Shown here: positions 37,771 through 46,140 of the stretch, piece by piece | Numbering within the stretch: the first letter of the stretch is position 1 | How the letters are laid out: each line of letters begins with the position of its first letter | Notes under the pieces: model-generated | Database searches by the model: none | Told to the model about the DNA's origin: nothing | The model's input: only the letters and a program-made list of their open reading frames with translations | Assembly: GCF_016406305.1 (NCBI RefSeq) | Contig: NZ_CP066369.1 | Location: forward strand, 1,134,501 to 1,198,500 | Length of the DNA stretch: 64,000 bases | DNA from: Shewanella putrefaciens | GTDB taxonomy: Bacteria > Pseudomonadota > Gammaproteobacteria > Enterobacterales > Shewanellaceae | Reading direction: 5' to 3' | Position numbers and translations under genes: made by a program

Positions 37771-38769
37771 ATGACAAACACGATTATGGAGCAAGAAGCT
37801 CGCACCGCACCACAAAAAATCGCAGGTCAATTAGAAGCTAACGCTGAGATCATGCAGCAGTTGGGTGAAAAACTGCGCGCCTTCGATCCCCGTTTCGTGA
37901 TGATCGTCGGCCGTGGTTCATCGGATCATGCGGGTGTGTTCGCTAAATACTTATTTGAAATCGAAGCGGGTGTTCCGACCTTCGCCGCCGCCCCTTCGGT
38001 GGCGAGTGTGTATGGTAAGACCTTGAAATTAGAAGGCGGTTTGGTGATTGTGATTTCCCAATCCGGCCGTAGCCCTGATATTTTAGCCCAGGCACGTATG
38101 GCCAAAAATGCCGGCGCTTTCTGTGTTGCCTTAGTCAATGATGAAACTGCACCGATTAAAGATATCGTCGATGTGGTTGTGCCTTTACGTGCTGGTGAAG
38201 AAAAAGCGGTTGCCGCGACTAAGAGTTACCTCGCGACCTTGTCAGCGATTTTACAACTCGCCGCCGCTTGGACTCAAAGCGAATCCCTCGCTAGCGCCGT
38301 CGCTTCTTTACCCCAAGCGCTGCAAACTGCGGTGGACGCTGAGCCGCAACTCACGCCAGAATCCGTTGCCGACGTGAAAAACTTAGTGGTACTTGGCCGT
38401 GGCTTAGGTTATGCGGTATCCAAGGAAATCGCGCTTAAGTTAAAAGAAGTGTGTTCAATCCATGCCGAAGCCTTCAGCAGCGCTGAGTTCCTCCACGGCC
38501 CTGTCACTTTAGTTGAGAAAAAACTCACTATCGTCGATGTGTGTATAGGTGATGAGTCCTACGCTAGCCATATCGAACAGATTGAAAACGTGAGCCAACG
38601 CGGCGCCGATTTAGTGCATCTGAATCAAACCTCGACCGACATTCACCCACGTGTGGCGCCGTTAGCCTTATTACAACGTTTCTATATCGACGTGGCTGCG
38701 GTTGCGATTGCCCGCGGTATTGACCCTGACCAACCGGCTGGCCTTAAAAAAGTGACCCAAACGCTTTAA
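37771..38769 (+). CDS. nagB-II: Glucosamine-6-phosphate deaminase, SIS-domain type (NagB-II)
   Basis: A 332-residue protein made of two SIS (sugar isomerase) domains: GRGSSDHAGVFAKY with VISQSGRSPDIL, then GRGLGYAVSKEIALKLKEV. Asn-like catalytic and C-terminal features resemble the isomerase half of GlmS without its glutaminase domain. It converts GlcN-6-phosphate to fructose-6-phosphate and ammonia and is unrelated to classical NagB. The ATG at 37771 has AAGG at proper spacing; a GTG at 37756 is in frame but less likely. It is second in the nagK-nagB-nagA unit. Confidence 0.93.
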   Translation: MTNTIMEQEARTAPQKIAGQLEANAEIMQQLGEKLRAFDPRFVMIVGRGSSDHAGVFAKYLFEIEAGVPTFAAAPSVASVYGKTLKLEGGLVIVISQSGRSPDILAQARMAKNAGAFCVALVNDETAPIKDIVDVVVPLRAGEEKAVAATKSYLATLSAILQLAAAWTQSESLASAVASLPQALQTAVDAEPQLTPESVADVKNLVVLGRGLGYAVSKEIALKLKEVCSIHAEAFSSAEFLHGPVTLVEKKLTIVDVCIGDESYASHIEQIENVSQRGADLVHLNQTSTDIHPRVAPLALLQRFYIDVAAVAIARGIDPDQPAGLKKVTQTL

Positions 38770-38833
38770 GCTGACTAACGGTAAGCGGTTTAAGCCTTAA
38801 GTCACTCGTATTATTTATTGAAAGAGGTTTGCG

Positions 38834-39982
38834 ATGAAAATCACCCTGATCGCCGAGCGTATTTTTGATGGTGAATATTTCCATCAAGATGTGCCTGTGA
38901 CTGTTGAAGACGGGCACATTCTGGCGTTTGATACTGTCTCAGACGCGAAGGAAATCCGCCAAGCCGGAACGCTGGTGCCGGGCTTTATCGATGTGCAAGT
39001 GAACGGCGGCGGCGGGGCGTTATTCAATACCGATCCGAGTGTGAATTGCATTGAGACTATCGGCCGTGCCCATGCGCGTTTTGGCACCACGGGATTTTTA
39101 CCCACGCTTATCACCGATAATGTTAGCGTGATGGCGAGTGCCGCCGATGCCGTGGCCGAGGCTTTAGTCAAAGGTAGCGCAGGCGTTTTAGGAGTGCATT
39201 TTGAAGGGCCGCATTTATCTGTGCCTAAAAAAGGTGTGCATCCGCAGGGATTTATTCGCGAAATCACAGAGGCCGAACTCGCGGTATTTTGTCGCCAAGA
39301 CTTAGGAATTAGAGTCGTTACGCTTGCGCCTGAGAATGTGTCGCCGGAGGTGATCCGCACGCTTGTCGCCTCGGGCGTTAAGGTGTGTTTGGGCCATTCT
39401 AATGCCTCCTACGATATTGTGGTTGCGGCATTAGCGGCGGGCGCAACGGGCTTTACCCATCTTTATAATGCAATGTCACCACTCGGTTCCCGTGAGCCGG
39501 GCATGGTTGGCGCGGCGATTGAGAGTGAAACCGCGTGGTGTGGGTTGATTGTCGATGGCCACCATGTGCATCCCGCGGCGGCAAAGGTCGCACTGCGGGC
39601 AAAGCCGAGGGGCAAAATGATGTTAGTCACAGATGCTATGCCGCCTGTCGGTATGGACGATGAGACCAGCTTCGAACTCTTTGGTACGCACGTGCTGCGA
39701 GTTGGTGACAGATTAAATGCCGTGACCGGTGAGCTGGCGGGCTGTGTGCTCGATATGGCGACTGCGGTCAATAATACCGTCAACTTGTTGGGTTTGCCTT
39801 TGGCGGAAGCCTTGAGAATGGCGGCGCTTTATCCCGCGCAGTTCCTCGGGATTGACCATAAAGCTGGCCGTTTAGCACTGGGGAATCGGGCTGACTTTGT
39901 CTTGCTAGATGGGCAGAACAAAGTGCAGGCAAACTACATTGCGGGGCAGGCCGTCTATTCAGGACCTGTTTATGCGAGCTAG
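38834..39982 (+). CDS. nagA: N-acetylglucosamine-6-phosphate deacetylase
   Basis: A 382-residue amidohydrolase that removes acetate from GlcNAc-6-phosphate. Motifs seen are GFIDVQVNGGGG, HFEGPHLS (metal-ligand Glu), LGHSNASYD, FTHLYNAMSPL and VTDAMPPVG with the catalytic aspartate. AGAGG lies about 7 nt before the ATG. It completes the conversion of GlcNAc to fructose-6-phosphate together with the two preceding genes. No terminator is evident, but a repeat element begins 52 bp downstream. Confidence 0.96.
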   Translation: MKITLIAERIFDGEYFHQDVPVTVEDGHILAFDTVSDAKEIRQAGTLVPGFIDVQVNGGGGALFNTDPSVNCIETIGRAHARFGTTGFLPTLITDNVSVMASAADAVAEALVKGSAGVLGVHFEGPHLSVPKKGVHPQGFIREITEAELAVFCRQDLGIRVVTLAPENVSPEVIRTLVASGVKVCLGHSNASYDIVVAALAAGATGFTHLYNAMSPLGSREPGMVGAAIESETAWCGLIVDGHHVHPAAAKVALRAKPRGKMMLVTDAMPPVGMDDETSFELFGTHVLRVGDRLNAVTGELAGCVLDMATAVNNTVNLLGLPLAEALRMAALYPAQFLGIDHKAGRLALGNRADFVLLDGQNKVQANYIAGQAVYSGPVYAS

Positions 39983-40436
39983 GCAATCAGGGGTCGCCCT
40001 TAAATTGTGTCTGCAGCAAAGGTAATGTTTAACCTATACCCAAACTACCTGAAAATGCAGGATTCAGCGGGAATGTAACGCACTTTAGGCAAGGCGGTTA
40101 TTTGCAGACCTAGTGGACTAAGTTAAAAATAACCAACACGGCATAAAGTGCGTTACAACCAGCCGGGACGGAGCGCCTAGGGCACTCCACTTCCGTGTTG
40201 CATCAATTCAAAAGGTGGCCGACATTCTGTCATTGATGCGCCTTGAATTGAAGCACCCTAGGCGCTCTGAAACTCGTATCTTCAGGTAGCTTGGGTATAG
40301 CCCTTGTCGTATTTTGATGACAGGGGCTAAGTTTTTTTATTGTACAGCACTCATTTTATTCAGTATTAGTTTTGTACCGTATTCGTTTTGTTCAACTTTT
40401 ATAAAAGCTTTTAATAACAATAATAAAGGATGATGT
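39983..40436. other. Intergenic region nagA-nagX
   Basis: This 454-base gap is mostly taken up by the 267-bp inverted-repeat element at 40034-40300. The remaining 136 bases upstream of nagX are AT-rich and should hold its promoter. No NagR-type palindrome was found here. Confidence 0.6.
40034..40300. repeat. MITE-like element with 20-bp terminal inverted repeats
   Basis: The left end CTATACCCAAACTACCTGAA (40034-40053) is the inverse of the right end TTCAGGTAGCTTGGGTATAG (40281-40300) with 19 of 20 positions matching. Nested inside are further inverted pairs: GTAACGCACTTTA (40075-40087) with TAAAGTGCGTTAC (40144-40156); AGCGCCTAGGG (from 40172) with its complement near 40255-40265; and TCAATTCAA with TTGAATTGA. 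There is no coding capacity, so it is a non-autonomous, multi-hairpin repeat. No clear target duplication was found. Confidence 0.82.
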
Positions 40437-41591
40437 ATGGACACAACACAGACAAACGCGACTTTGCCAGTAAAGGCGAATAAACCTAGGTTGATGTCTC
40501 TAGATGCACTGCGCGGCTTCGATATGTTTTGGATTTTGGGCGGTGAGGCCCTATTTGGTGGTTTGCTTATTTTAACGGGCTGGGCTGGCTGGCAATGGGG
40601 CGATGAACAGATGCACCATAGCCAATGGCATGGTTTTCACTTCTACGATTTAATCTTCCCGCTGTTTATTTTCCTCTCCGGAGTGGCCTTGGGGTTATCT
40701 CCCAAACGTTTAGATAAATTACCTATGAGTGAGCGATTACCTGTGTATCGTCACGGCATTAAACGACTCTTTTTATTGCTGTTACTGGGCATTTTATACA
40801 ATCACGGTTGGGGAACGGGCGCGCCTGCCGATCCTGAAAAAATTCGCTATGCCAGTGTGTTAGGCCGAATCGCCTTTGCATGGTTTTTTGCTGCACTACT
40901 GGTGTGGCATACCAGTCTACGAACGCAAGTTATTGTCGCCTTGGGCATTTTACTCGGTTATGGCGCAATGCAACTTTGGTTGCCTTTCCCCGGTGGACAG
41001 GCGGGCGTGCTCTCGCCAACGCAATCCATCAATGCCTATGTCGATTCTATTTTACTACCCGGCATAAGTTATCAGGGACGCACGCCCGATCCTGAAGGTT
41101 TATTGTCGACCATCCCCGCCATCGTTAATGCGTTAGCGGGGGTGTTTGTCGGTCACTTTATTGTTAAATCCCATCCTAAAGGTGAGTGGGCAAAAGTGGG
41201 ATTACTCGCCGCTGCGGGGGGCGTCTGTTTAGCCTTTGGCTGGTTGTTAGATCTTGTTATTCCGGTCAATAAAGAGCTGTGGACCAGTTCATTTGTGCTG
41301 GTGACGTCGGGCTGGAGCATGATCCTGCTGGCGCTATTCTATGCCTTAGTCGATGTGCTTAAGTGGCAAAAAGCCGCCTTTTTCTTTGTGGTGATAGGCA
41401 CCAACGCCATCATTATTTACTTAGCCTCGAGCTTAGTGGATTGGAAATATATCGCCCAAAGCGTGTTTGGCGGTCTAGTCGGTGCCTTGCCTGAAAACGC
41501 TCAAGCGTTAGCTGCGGTTGTCAGCTTACTTACGGTGCAGTGGCTGGTGTTATATTGGATGTACCGTCGCAATATTTTTGTCAGGATTTAG
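40437..41591 (+). CDS. nagX: Inner membrane protein NagX (acyltransferase-3/HGSNAT-like)
   Basis: A 384-residue membrane protein with about ten hydrophobic segments. The N-terminal RLMSLDALRGFDMFWI and HGFHFYDLIFPLFIFLSGVALGLS match the DUF5009/heparan-alpha-glucosaminide N-acetyltransferase-like family. AAAGGA lies 6 nt before the ATG. NagX is a regular member of proteobacterial nag loci and is thought to help amino-sugar passage or modification at the inner membrane, but its biochemical role is not settled. It lies between nagA and nagP and probably has its own promoter. Confidence 0.9.
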   Translation: MDTTQTNATLPVKANKPRLMSLDALRGFDMFWILGGEALFGGLLILTGWAGWQWGDEQMHHSQWHGFHFYDLIFPLFIFLSGVALGLSPKRLDKLPMSERLPVYRHGIKRLFLLLLLGILYNHGWGTGAPADPEKIRYASVLGRIAFAWFFAALLVWHTSLRTQVIVALGILLGYGAMQLWLPFPGGQAGVLSPTQSINAYVDSILLPGISYQGRTPDPEGLLSTIPAIVNALAGVFVGHFIVKSHPKGEWAKVGLLAAAGGVCLAFGWLLDLVIPVNKELWTSSFVLVTSGWSMILLALFYALVDVLKWQKAAFFFVVIGTNAIIIYLASSLVDWKYIAQSVFGGLVGALPENAQALAAVVSLLTVQWLVLYWMYRRNIFVRI

Positions 41592-41613
41592 TCAGTTAGG
41601 TCCGTTTATTCAT

Positions 41614-41646
41614 ATAAGCCGTAGGCATCTTGTGTCTGCGGCTTAT
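41614..41646 (+). terminator. Hairpin after nagX, possible terminator
   Basis: ATAAGCCGTAGGC pairs with GTCTGCGGCTTAT over 13 positions (two G-U pairs) around ATCTTGT. The T run afterwards is poor (TGCTATTT), so termination would be inefficient or factor-aided. Confidence 0.5.
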
Positions 41647-41730
41647 TGCTATTTGGATATGACTTACTCGCTAGCGGTTTGACTGCGATGTTAATGTCAG
41701 AGTTATTAATAGTTGAGTAGTAAATCATAA

Positions 41731-41746
41731 ATGACAGCGTTGTCTT
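41731..41746. promoter_or_regulatory. NagR operator 5 (nagP promoter)
   Basis: ATGACAGCGTTGTCTT differs from operators 1 and 3 at one position (A to T near the right end). It lies 155 bp upstream of nagP. Confidence 0.8.
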
Positions 41747-41900
41747 TTTGTGTTATTTGTTTTAACATCAGTGAAACAATGGCGCGTTTGGATGATAACA
41801 TTAGCCATTGCACACGAGTCGCGCTACGGGTATGTGGAACGCTGAGCTGTTTTTCGTCCCCTCATCACCTTAATAATTAATTACTATAAGAAGCAGGTTT

Positions 41901-43205
41901 ATGGAAATGACACTCGATAAAAGCCAGCAGAAAAGCAGCTTTCTCCCCATGGCCATAGTGGCCGCGCTCTTTTTCATCCTTGGATTCGCCACTTGGTTGA
42001 ATGGTTCTTTGATGCCGTATTTGAAACAAATATTGCAACTCAATCCCTTCCAAGCCTCGTTGATCCTATTTTCCTTTTATATTGCCGTGACTTTCACCGC
42101 ACTACCTTCGGCTTGGGTCATACGTAAAGTCGGTTATAAAAACGGTATGGCGCTAGGCATGGGCGTGATGATGCTGGCGGGGTTGCTGTTTATTCCCGCT
42201 GCTGAAACGCAAATTTTTGCCCTATTTCTTTTCGCCCAATTAGTGATGGGCGCAGGCCAAACCCTATTACAAACGGCGGTTAACCCCTATGTGGTGCGTT
42301 TAGGGCCTGAAGAATCTGCGGCCGCCCGTGTGAGCGTGATGGGGATTTTAAATAAAGGTGCGGGTGTGATTGCGCCTTTGGTGTTTTCGGCGTTGATTTT
42401 AGACAGTTTTAAAGATCGTATTGGCACTGAGTTGACTCAAGTGCAAATTGAAGAAATGGCCGATGGCTTAGTCTTTCCCTATTTAGGCATGGCGATTTTT
42501 ATCGGCATTTTGGCATTAGCGGTGAAGAAGTCGCCCTTGCCAGAATTGTTGAATGAAGATGAGACTGCTGAAAATACCGATAAAGGCCAGCTTAAGGCGG
42601 CGTTATCTCACCCTAACTTAGCCTTCGGCGTATTAGCGCTGTTTGTGTATGTGGCTGTTGAGGTGATTGCAGGTGATACCATTGGTACATTTGCTTTGTC
42701 TTTAGGCATAGAGTCCTACGGTGTTATGACTTCCTACACCATGGTGTGCATGGTGCTGGGTTATTCTTTAGGTATCCTGTTAATCCCGCGTTTTATTTCC
42801 CAACCTAAGGCCTTGATGGTGTCGGCTATTCTAGGTTTGTTACTGACATGCGGTATTTTATTTGGCGACAATAACTCCTACGCTATCGCGAATGTTTTGT
42901 TAGTGCCTTTTGGTGGCGTGGCGCTGCCCGATACTTTGTTAATGATTGCTTTCCTTGGTTTAGCTAATGCCATCGTTTGGCCTGCGGTGTGGCCGTTAGC
43001 CTTGTCGGGTATGGGCAAATTGACCAGCACAGGTTCAGCGCTTCTCATCATGGGGATTGCGGGCGGTGCCTTTGGTCCTGTGTCTTGGGGCTTAATGAGC
43101 TCGGCGACGGATATGGGTATGCAGGGCGGTTATATGGTGATGTTACCCTGTTATCTGTTCATCCTATTCTACGCGGTGAAAGGCCATAAGATGCGTCGTT
43201 GGTAG
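41901..43205 (+). CDS. nagP: N-acetylglucosamine permease NagP (FHS-family MFS)
   Basis: A 434-residue major facilitator superfamily protein of the fucose:H+ symporter (FHS) branch with about twelve membrane segments. FFILGFATWLNGSLMPYLKQ near the start, LLQTAVNPYVVRLGPEESAAARVS and GGAFGPVSWGLM are typical of NagP/FucP-like carriers. It brings GlcNAc across the inner membrane without phosphorylation, matching the need for NagK. The start could be ATG 41901 or ATG 41907. It is preceded by NagR operator 5 and followed by a clear terminator. Confidence 0.94.
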   Translation: MEMTLDKSQQKSSFLPMAIVAALFFILGFATWLNGSLMPYLKQILQLNPFQASLILFSFYIAVTFTALPSAWVIRKVGYKNGMALGMGVMMLAGLLFIPAAETQIFALFLFAQLVMGAGQTLLQTAVNPYVVRLGPEESAAARVSVMGILNKGAGVIAPLVFSALILDSFKDRIGTELTQVQIEEMADGLVFPYLGMAIFIGILALAVKKSPLPELLNEDETAENTDKGQLKAALSHPNLAFGVLALFVYVAVEVIAGDTIGTFALSLGIESYGVMTSYTMVCMVLGYSLGILLIPRFISQPKALMVSAILGLLLTCGILFGDNNSYAIANVLLVPFGGVALPDTLLMIAFLGLANAIVWPAVWPLALSGMGKLTSTGSALLIMGIAGGAFGPVSWGLMSSATDMGMQGGYMVMLPCYLFILFYAVKGHKMRRW

Positions 43206-43231
43206 ACAAGTCTGTTTGAATAGCTAAAAAG

Positions 43232-43256
43232 AAGCCCTCGTAAATGAGGGCTTTTT
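43232..43256. terminator. Terminator after nagP
   Basis: AAGCCCTC-GTAAAT-GAGGGCTT is followed by TTT and preceded by A5. It lies between converging nagP and the TorF-like gene and could serve both. Confidence 0.88.
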
Positions 43257-43277
43257 GTTTGGATAAATGATGGAGGC

Positions 43278-44000
43278 TTAGAATGCGTAACTTACACTGG
43301 CGAGTGCGGTATCTGAGTTTTTAAATACGCCGTCAGAGACTTTTTGATCGCCGCTAAGATCTGTCGCTAACCAAGCAAGTGATAAACCAAAACCCGCTAG
43401 CTCAGTTGATACGCCGATAGAATAATCTGAATAACTATCAAAGCCTTCACCGTCGTCCAGTGCATCGCCAACGTTGTAGCCGTAGTGCAGATCGAGACTC
43501 CAGCTCTCAAGAAACTCGTAGGAATAGTTAAGTTCAGCGTAGTGATAGTCTAAATCACTGCCGCCGTAGTCATTGGTGTACCAATAGGCAGCGCGAAAGC
43601 CTTTAAAATCCATACCCGCTGCAACTTCAAAGTAACCAATGTCACTCTCGCCGGAATAGTTATAACGGTTCAGGGTGATGTCGTAGGTCAGATCTTCGTT
43701 GATCTCGCCGCCATAGGCGACATAGAAATCGTATTCGATATCAGGGCCGTTATAACCTGGTTCATCAAAATCCACGTTACTCGCCCAAGCGCCGACAGAG
43801 AAACCCGATTCGAAGCTCCAATCGATGCCGCCCTGCACTGCGGGATCGCCCGCCGTTTGTGATATGCCGCGGAAACGATAGTCACTCGTGACACCGATTT
43901 CCCCTGTCACTTCGGCGGCGGCCATGCCGGAGAATAGGGTCGTGGTTAGCGCGAGTCCGACAAGCTGTACCAGCCGTTTTTTATTCAGATTGTTATACAC
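43278..44000 (-). CDS. TorF-family putative outer membrane porin
   Basis: A 240-residue secreted protein with signal peptide LVQLVGLALTTTLFSGMAAAE and a beta-barrel pattern of alternating aromatic residues ending in SVSYAF, a C-terminal phenylalanine typical of outer membrane proteins. GEIGVTSDYRFRGISQT and DPAVQGGIDWSF are the family signature (TorF/TIGR02001). The GTG at 44000 is chosen because GGAG lies 7 nt before it and the signal peptide follows directly; upstream in-frame ATGs would add about 41 unlikely residues. It is adjacent to the beta-alanine genes, so it may admit amines, but the substrate is unknown. Confidence 0.85.
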   Translation of the reverse strand: MYNNLNKKRLVQLVGLALTTTLFSGMAAAEVTGEIGVTSDYRFRGISQTAGDPAVQGGIDWSFESGFSVGAWASNVDFDEPGYNGPDIEYDFYVAYGGEINEDLTYDITLNRYNYSGESDIGYFEVAAGMDFKGFRAAYWYTNDYGGSDLDYHYAELNYSYEFLESWSLDLHYGYNVGDALDDGEGFDSYSDYSIGVSTELAGFGLSLAWLATDLSGDQKVSDGVFKNSDTALASVSYAF

Positions 44001-44184
44001 GGTATTTCTCCCATTTTCTTTGTTGACTCGGATGTTACTGGTTGCCATGGCTATTTTATGGCGCAAGTGCATCCGTTGGTTTGCCAAACAACAGCCTAGG
44101 AAAACCCGTTGCTGTGACCTCATGGCGAGTAGTGGCTAAGCTAACTTAGCTATTTTACTGGGGCTGAAATCGGCCCCTTTAGTG

Positions 44185-44550
44185 TTACTTTTGCTCAAAA
44201 ATGACGTAAACCTTGCGGCAGGGTTCCACGACTTCCCAGGTGCCTTGAAAGCCCGCGGGGATGATAAATCTGTCACCCACAGTGAACGTCTGCGATTGGC
44301 CTTGAAGATCGGTTATCACACTCCGGCCTTCGAGGATCTCGCAGTACTCGTACTCAGTGTAGTTTATTTTCCAAGCGCCTGATTCACTTTGCCAAATTCC
44401 ACTGTGGAATTGATCACAAGGGCTAGAATAATGATTCTCTAACCCTTGAGTCGGATTACCTGCTAACAACTTTTCTGTCGGTAACTGATAGGTCTCGACG
44501 GGTGTTTGCGCGGTAGCAAAGCGAACAATGGCGTTGATACTCACAGTCAT
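44185..44550 (-). CDS. bauB: Cupin-domain protein, BauB-like
   Basis: A 121-residue single-domain cupin (Cupin_3/DUF861 type). The motifs are SGIWQSESGAWKINYTEYEYCEILEGRSVIT and VGDRFIIPAGFQGTWEV. A small cupin occupies this place in the Pseudomonas bauABCD beta-alanine catabolic operon, and the neighbours here are bauC- and bauA-like, so the symbol is given by synteny. Its biochemical function is unknown. AAGGA lies 8 nt before the ATG. It is the last gene of the minus-strand unit, 30 bp after the dehydrogenase. Confidence 0.78.
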   Translation of the reverse strand: MTVSINAIVRFATAQTPVETYQLPTEKLLAGNPTQGLENHYSSPCDQFHSGIWQSESGAWKINYTEYEYCEILEGRSVITDLQGQSQTFTVGDRFIIPAGFQGTWEVVEPCRKVYVIFEQK

Positions 44551-44580
44551 TTGCGATTTCCTTGTTGAGCCGAAATTCGG

Positions 44581-46071
44581 CTATTTCATCGTTGGCATCA
44601 CAAACTCGGCTTGAGTCTGTTTGCCTACGGGCCAGCGGGCTGTAATTGCCTTACGTTTGGTATAAAAACGCACGCCATCGGGGCCATGCATATGCAGCGG
44701 GCCAAAGAGTGAACGCTTCCAGCCGCCAAAACTATGGAACGCCATCGGCACCGGAATTGGCACATTCACCCCAACCATACCGACTTGTACGTGGTGACAG
44801 AAATGGCGCGCCGCTTCACCACTTTGGGTGAAAATGGCCGTGCCATTACCAAATTCGTGTTGGTTAATTAGCTCAAGCGCCGCTGGGTAATCTTTCACGC
44901 GCACAATCGCCAGCACTGGGCCAAAGATTTCTTCGCGGTAGATGCTCATCTCTGGCGTGACATGGTCAAATAAACAGGCGCCGAGGAAATAGCCCTGTTG
45001 GTTTTCTTCAACACTCAGTTTACGGCCATCGACCAGCAGCGCTGCGCCTTCTTGCACACCGGCTTCAACATATTGGGTGACTTTGGCCAGGTGCTGTTTT
45101 GAGATCAGCGGACCCATTTCCATCTCAGGGGTGAGACCGTTACCGACTTTTAAGCTTTGGATTTGCGGTAGCAGTTTTTCCACTAAAGTATCGCCCACAT
45201 CGCCCACCGCCAGTACCACAGAAATTGCCATACAACGCTCACCAGCACTGCCATAGGCTGCGCCCATTAAGGCGCTAACGGCTTGATCTAAATCCGCATC
45301 TGGCATGAGTAACATATGGTTTTTCGCGCCGCCTAAGGCCTGTACGCGTTTGCCATGTTTAGAGGCTGTGCTGTAGATATATTCGGCAATTGGCGTTGAG
45401 CCCACAAAGCTCACCGCTTGCACATCTTTATGGGTGAGTAAGGTATCGACGGCTTCTTTGTCGCCGTTAATCACGTTAAACACGCCATCGGGAAGGCCCG
45501 CTTCTTTAAGCAGCTCGGCAATTCGCATTACTGAGCTTGGGTCTTTTTCCGAGGGTTTCATAATAAAGGTGTTACCGCAGGCAATCGCGATTGGGAACAT
45601 CCACATGGGAACCATCACGGGGAAGTTAAAGGGCGCTATGCCTGCTACAACACCTAAAGCTTGATTGACTGACCAGGAATCGACACCGCCACCCACTTGT
45701 TGTGTGTGTTCACCTTTGAGTAAGTGCGGAATACCACAGGCAAATTCGACCACTTCGAGGCCGCGGATAAGCTCACCCTTAGCATCATCTAACACTTTGC
45801 CGTGCTCGCGGGTGATAAGCTGCGCCATTTCATCTAAATGTTGCTCGACTAAGGCTTTGAATTTAAAGAGCACTCGAGCGCGGTTGAGTGGCGTTACCTG
45901 TGACCAGGTTTCAAAGGCGGTTTTAGCGATAGCGATGGCTTCGCCGACTTCCGCTGCGCTTGCCAGTGAGACTTGACCGCGACATTCACCGGTTGCGGGT
46001 TCAAAAACATCTTGGGTTCTGATGCTGGCTGGTGTGTGCTGACCATTAACAAAATGAGTGATGTTGAGCAT
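44581..46071 (-). CDS. bauC: (Methyl)malonate-semialdehyde dehydrogenase, CoA-acylating
   Basis: A 496-residue aldehyde dehydrogenase of the MmsA/IolA type, oxidising malonate semialdehyde or methylmalonate semialdehyde with CoA to acetyl-CoA or propionyl-CoA plus CO2. Distinctive features are IAPFNFPVMVPMWMFPIA, MKPSEKDPS and the catalytic cysteine in YGSAGERCMAIS. PIPVPMAFHSFGGWKRSLFG is also present. Pairing with a BauA-type aminotransferase favours the beta-alanine route over valine degradation, since no other valine genes are present. mmsA is an alternative symbol. Confidence 0.9.
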   Translation of the reverse strand: MLNITHFVNGQHTPASIRTQDVFEPATGECRGQVSLASAAEVGEAIAIAKTAFETWSQVTPLNRARVLFKFKALVEQHLDEMAQLITREHGKVLDDAKGELIRGLEVVEFACGIPHLLKGEHTQQVGGGVDSWSVNQALGVVAGIAPFNFPVMVPMWMFPIAIACGNTFIMKPSEKDPSSVMRIAELLKEAGLPDGVFNVINGDKEAVDTLLTHKDVQAVSFVGSTPIAEYIYSTASKHGKRVQALGGAKNHMLLMPDADLDQAVSALMGAAYGSAGERCMAISVVLAVGDVGDTLVEKLLPQIQSLKVGNGLTPEMEMGPLISKQHLAKVTQYVEAGVQEGAALLVDGRKLSVEENQQGYFLGACLFDHVTPEMSIYREEIFGPVLAIVRVKDYPAALELINQHEFGNGTAIFTQSGEAARHFCHHVQVGMVGVNVPIPVPMAFHSFGGWKRSLFGPLHMHGPDGVRFYTKRKAITARWPVGKQTQAEFVMPTMK

Positions 46072-46088
46072 AATTAACCTTTGCTGTT

Positions 46089-46104
46089 CCCCGCCGCAGC
46101 GGGG
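46089..46104. other. GC-rich hairpin between bauA and bauC
   Basis: CCCCGC-CGCA-GCGGGG is a perfect 6-bp stem in the 69-base gap. It lacks a T run and may be an mRNA processing or stability element that sets the ratio of the two enzymes. Confidence 0.5.
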
Positions 46105-46140
46105 TGTTAAATGTGAGGGTAGAGCGAGCCGTTGGCGCTA

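Larger units (their letters stand above)
41592..41900. other. Intergenic region nagX-nagP
   Basis: These 309 bases contain a strong hairpin just after nagX (41614-41646), NagR operator 5 (41731-41746) and about 150 bases leading to nagP that show no further signal to me. Confidence 0.6.
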
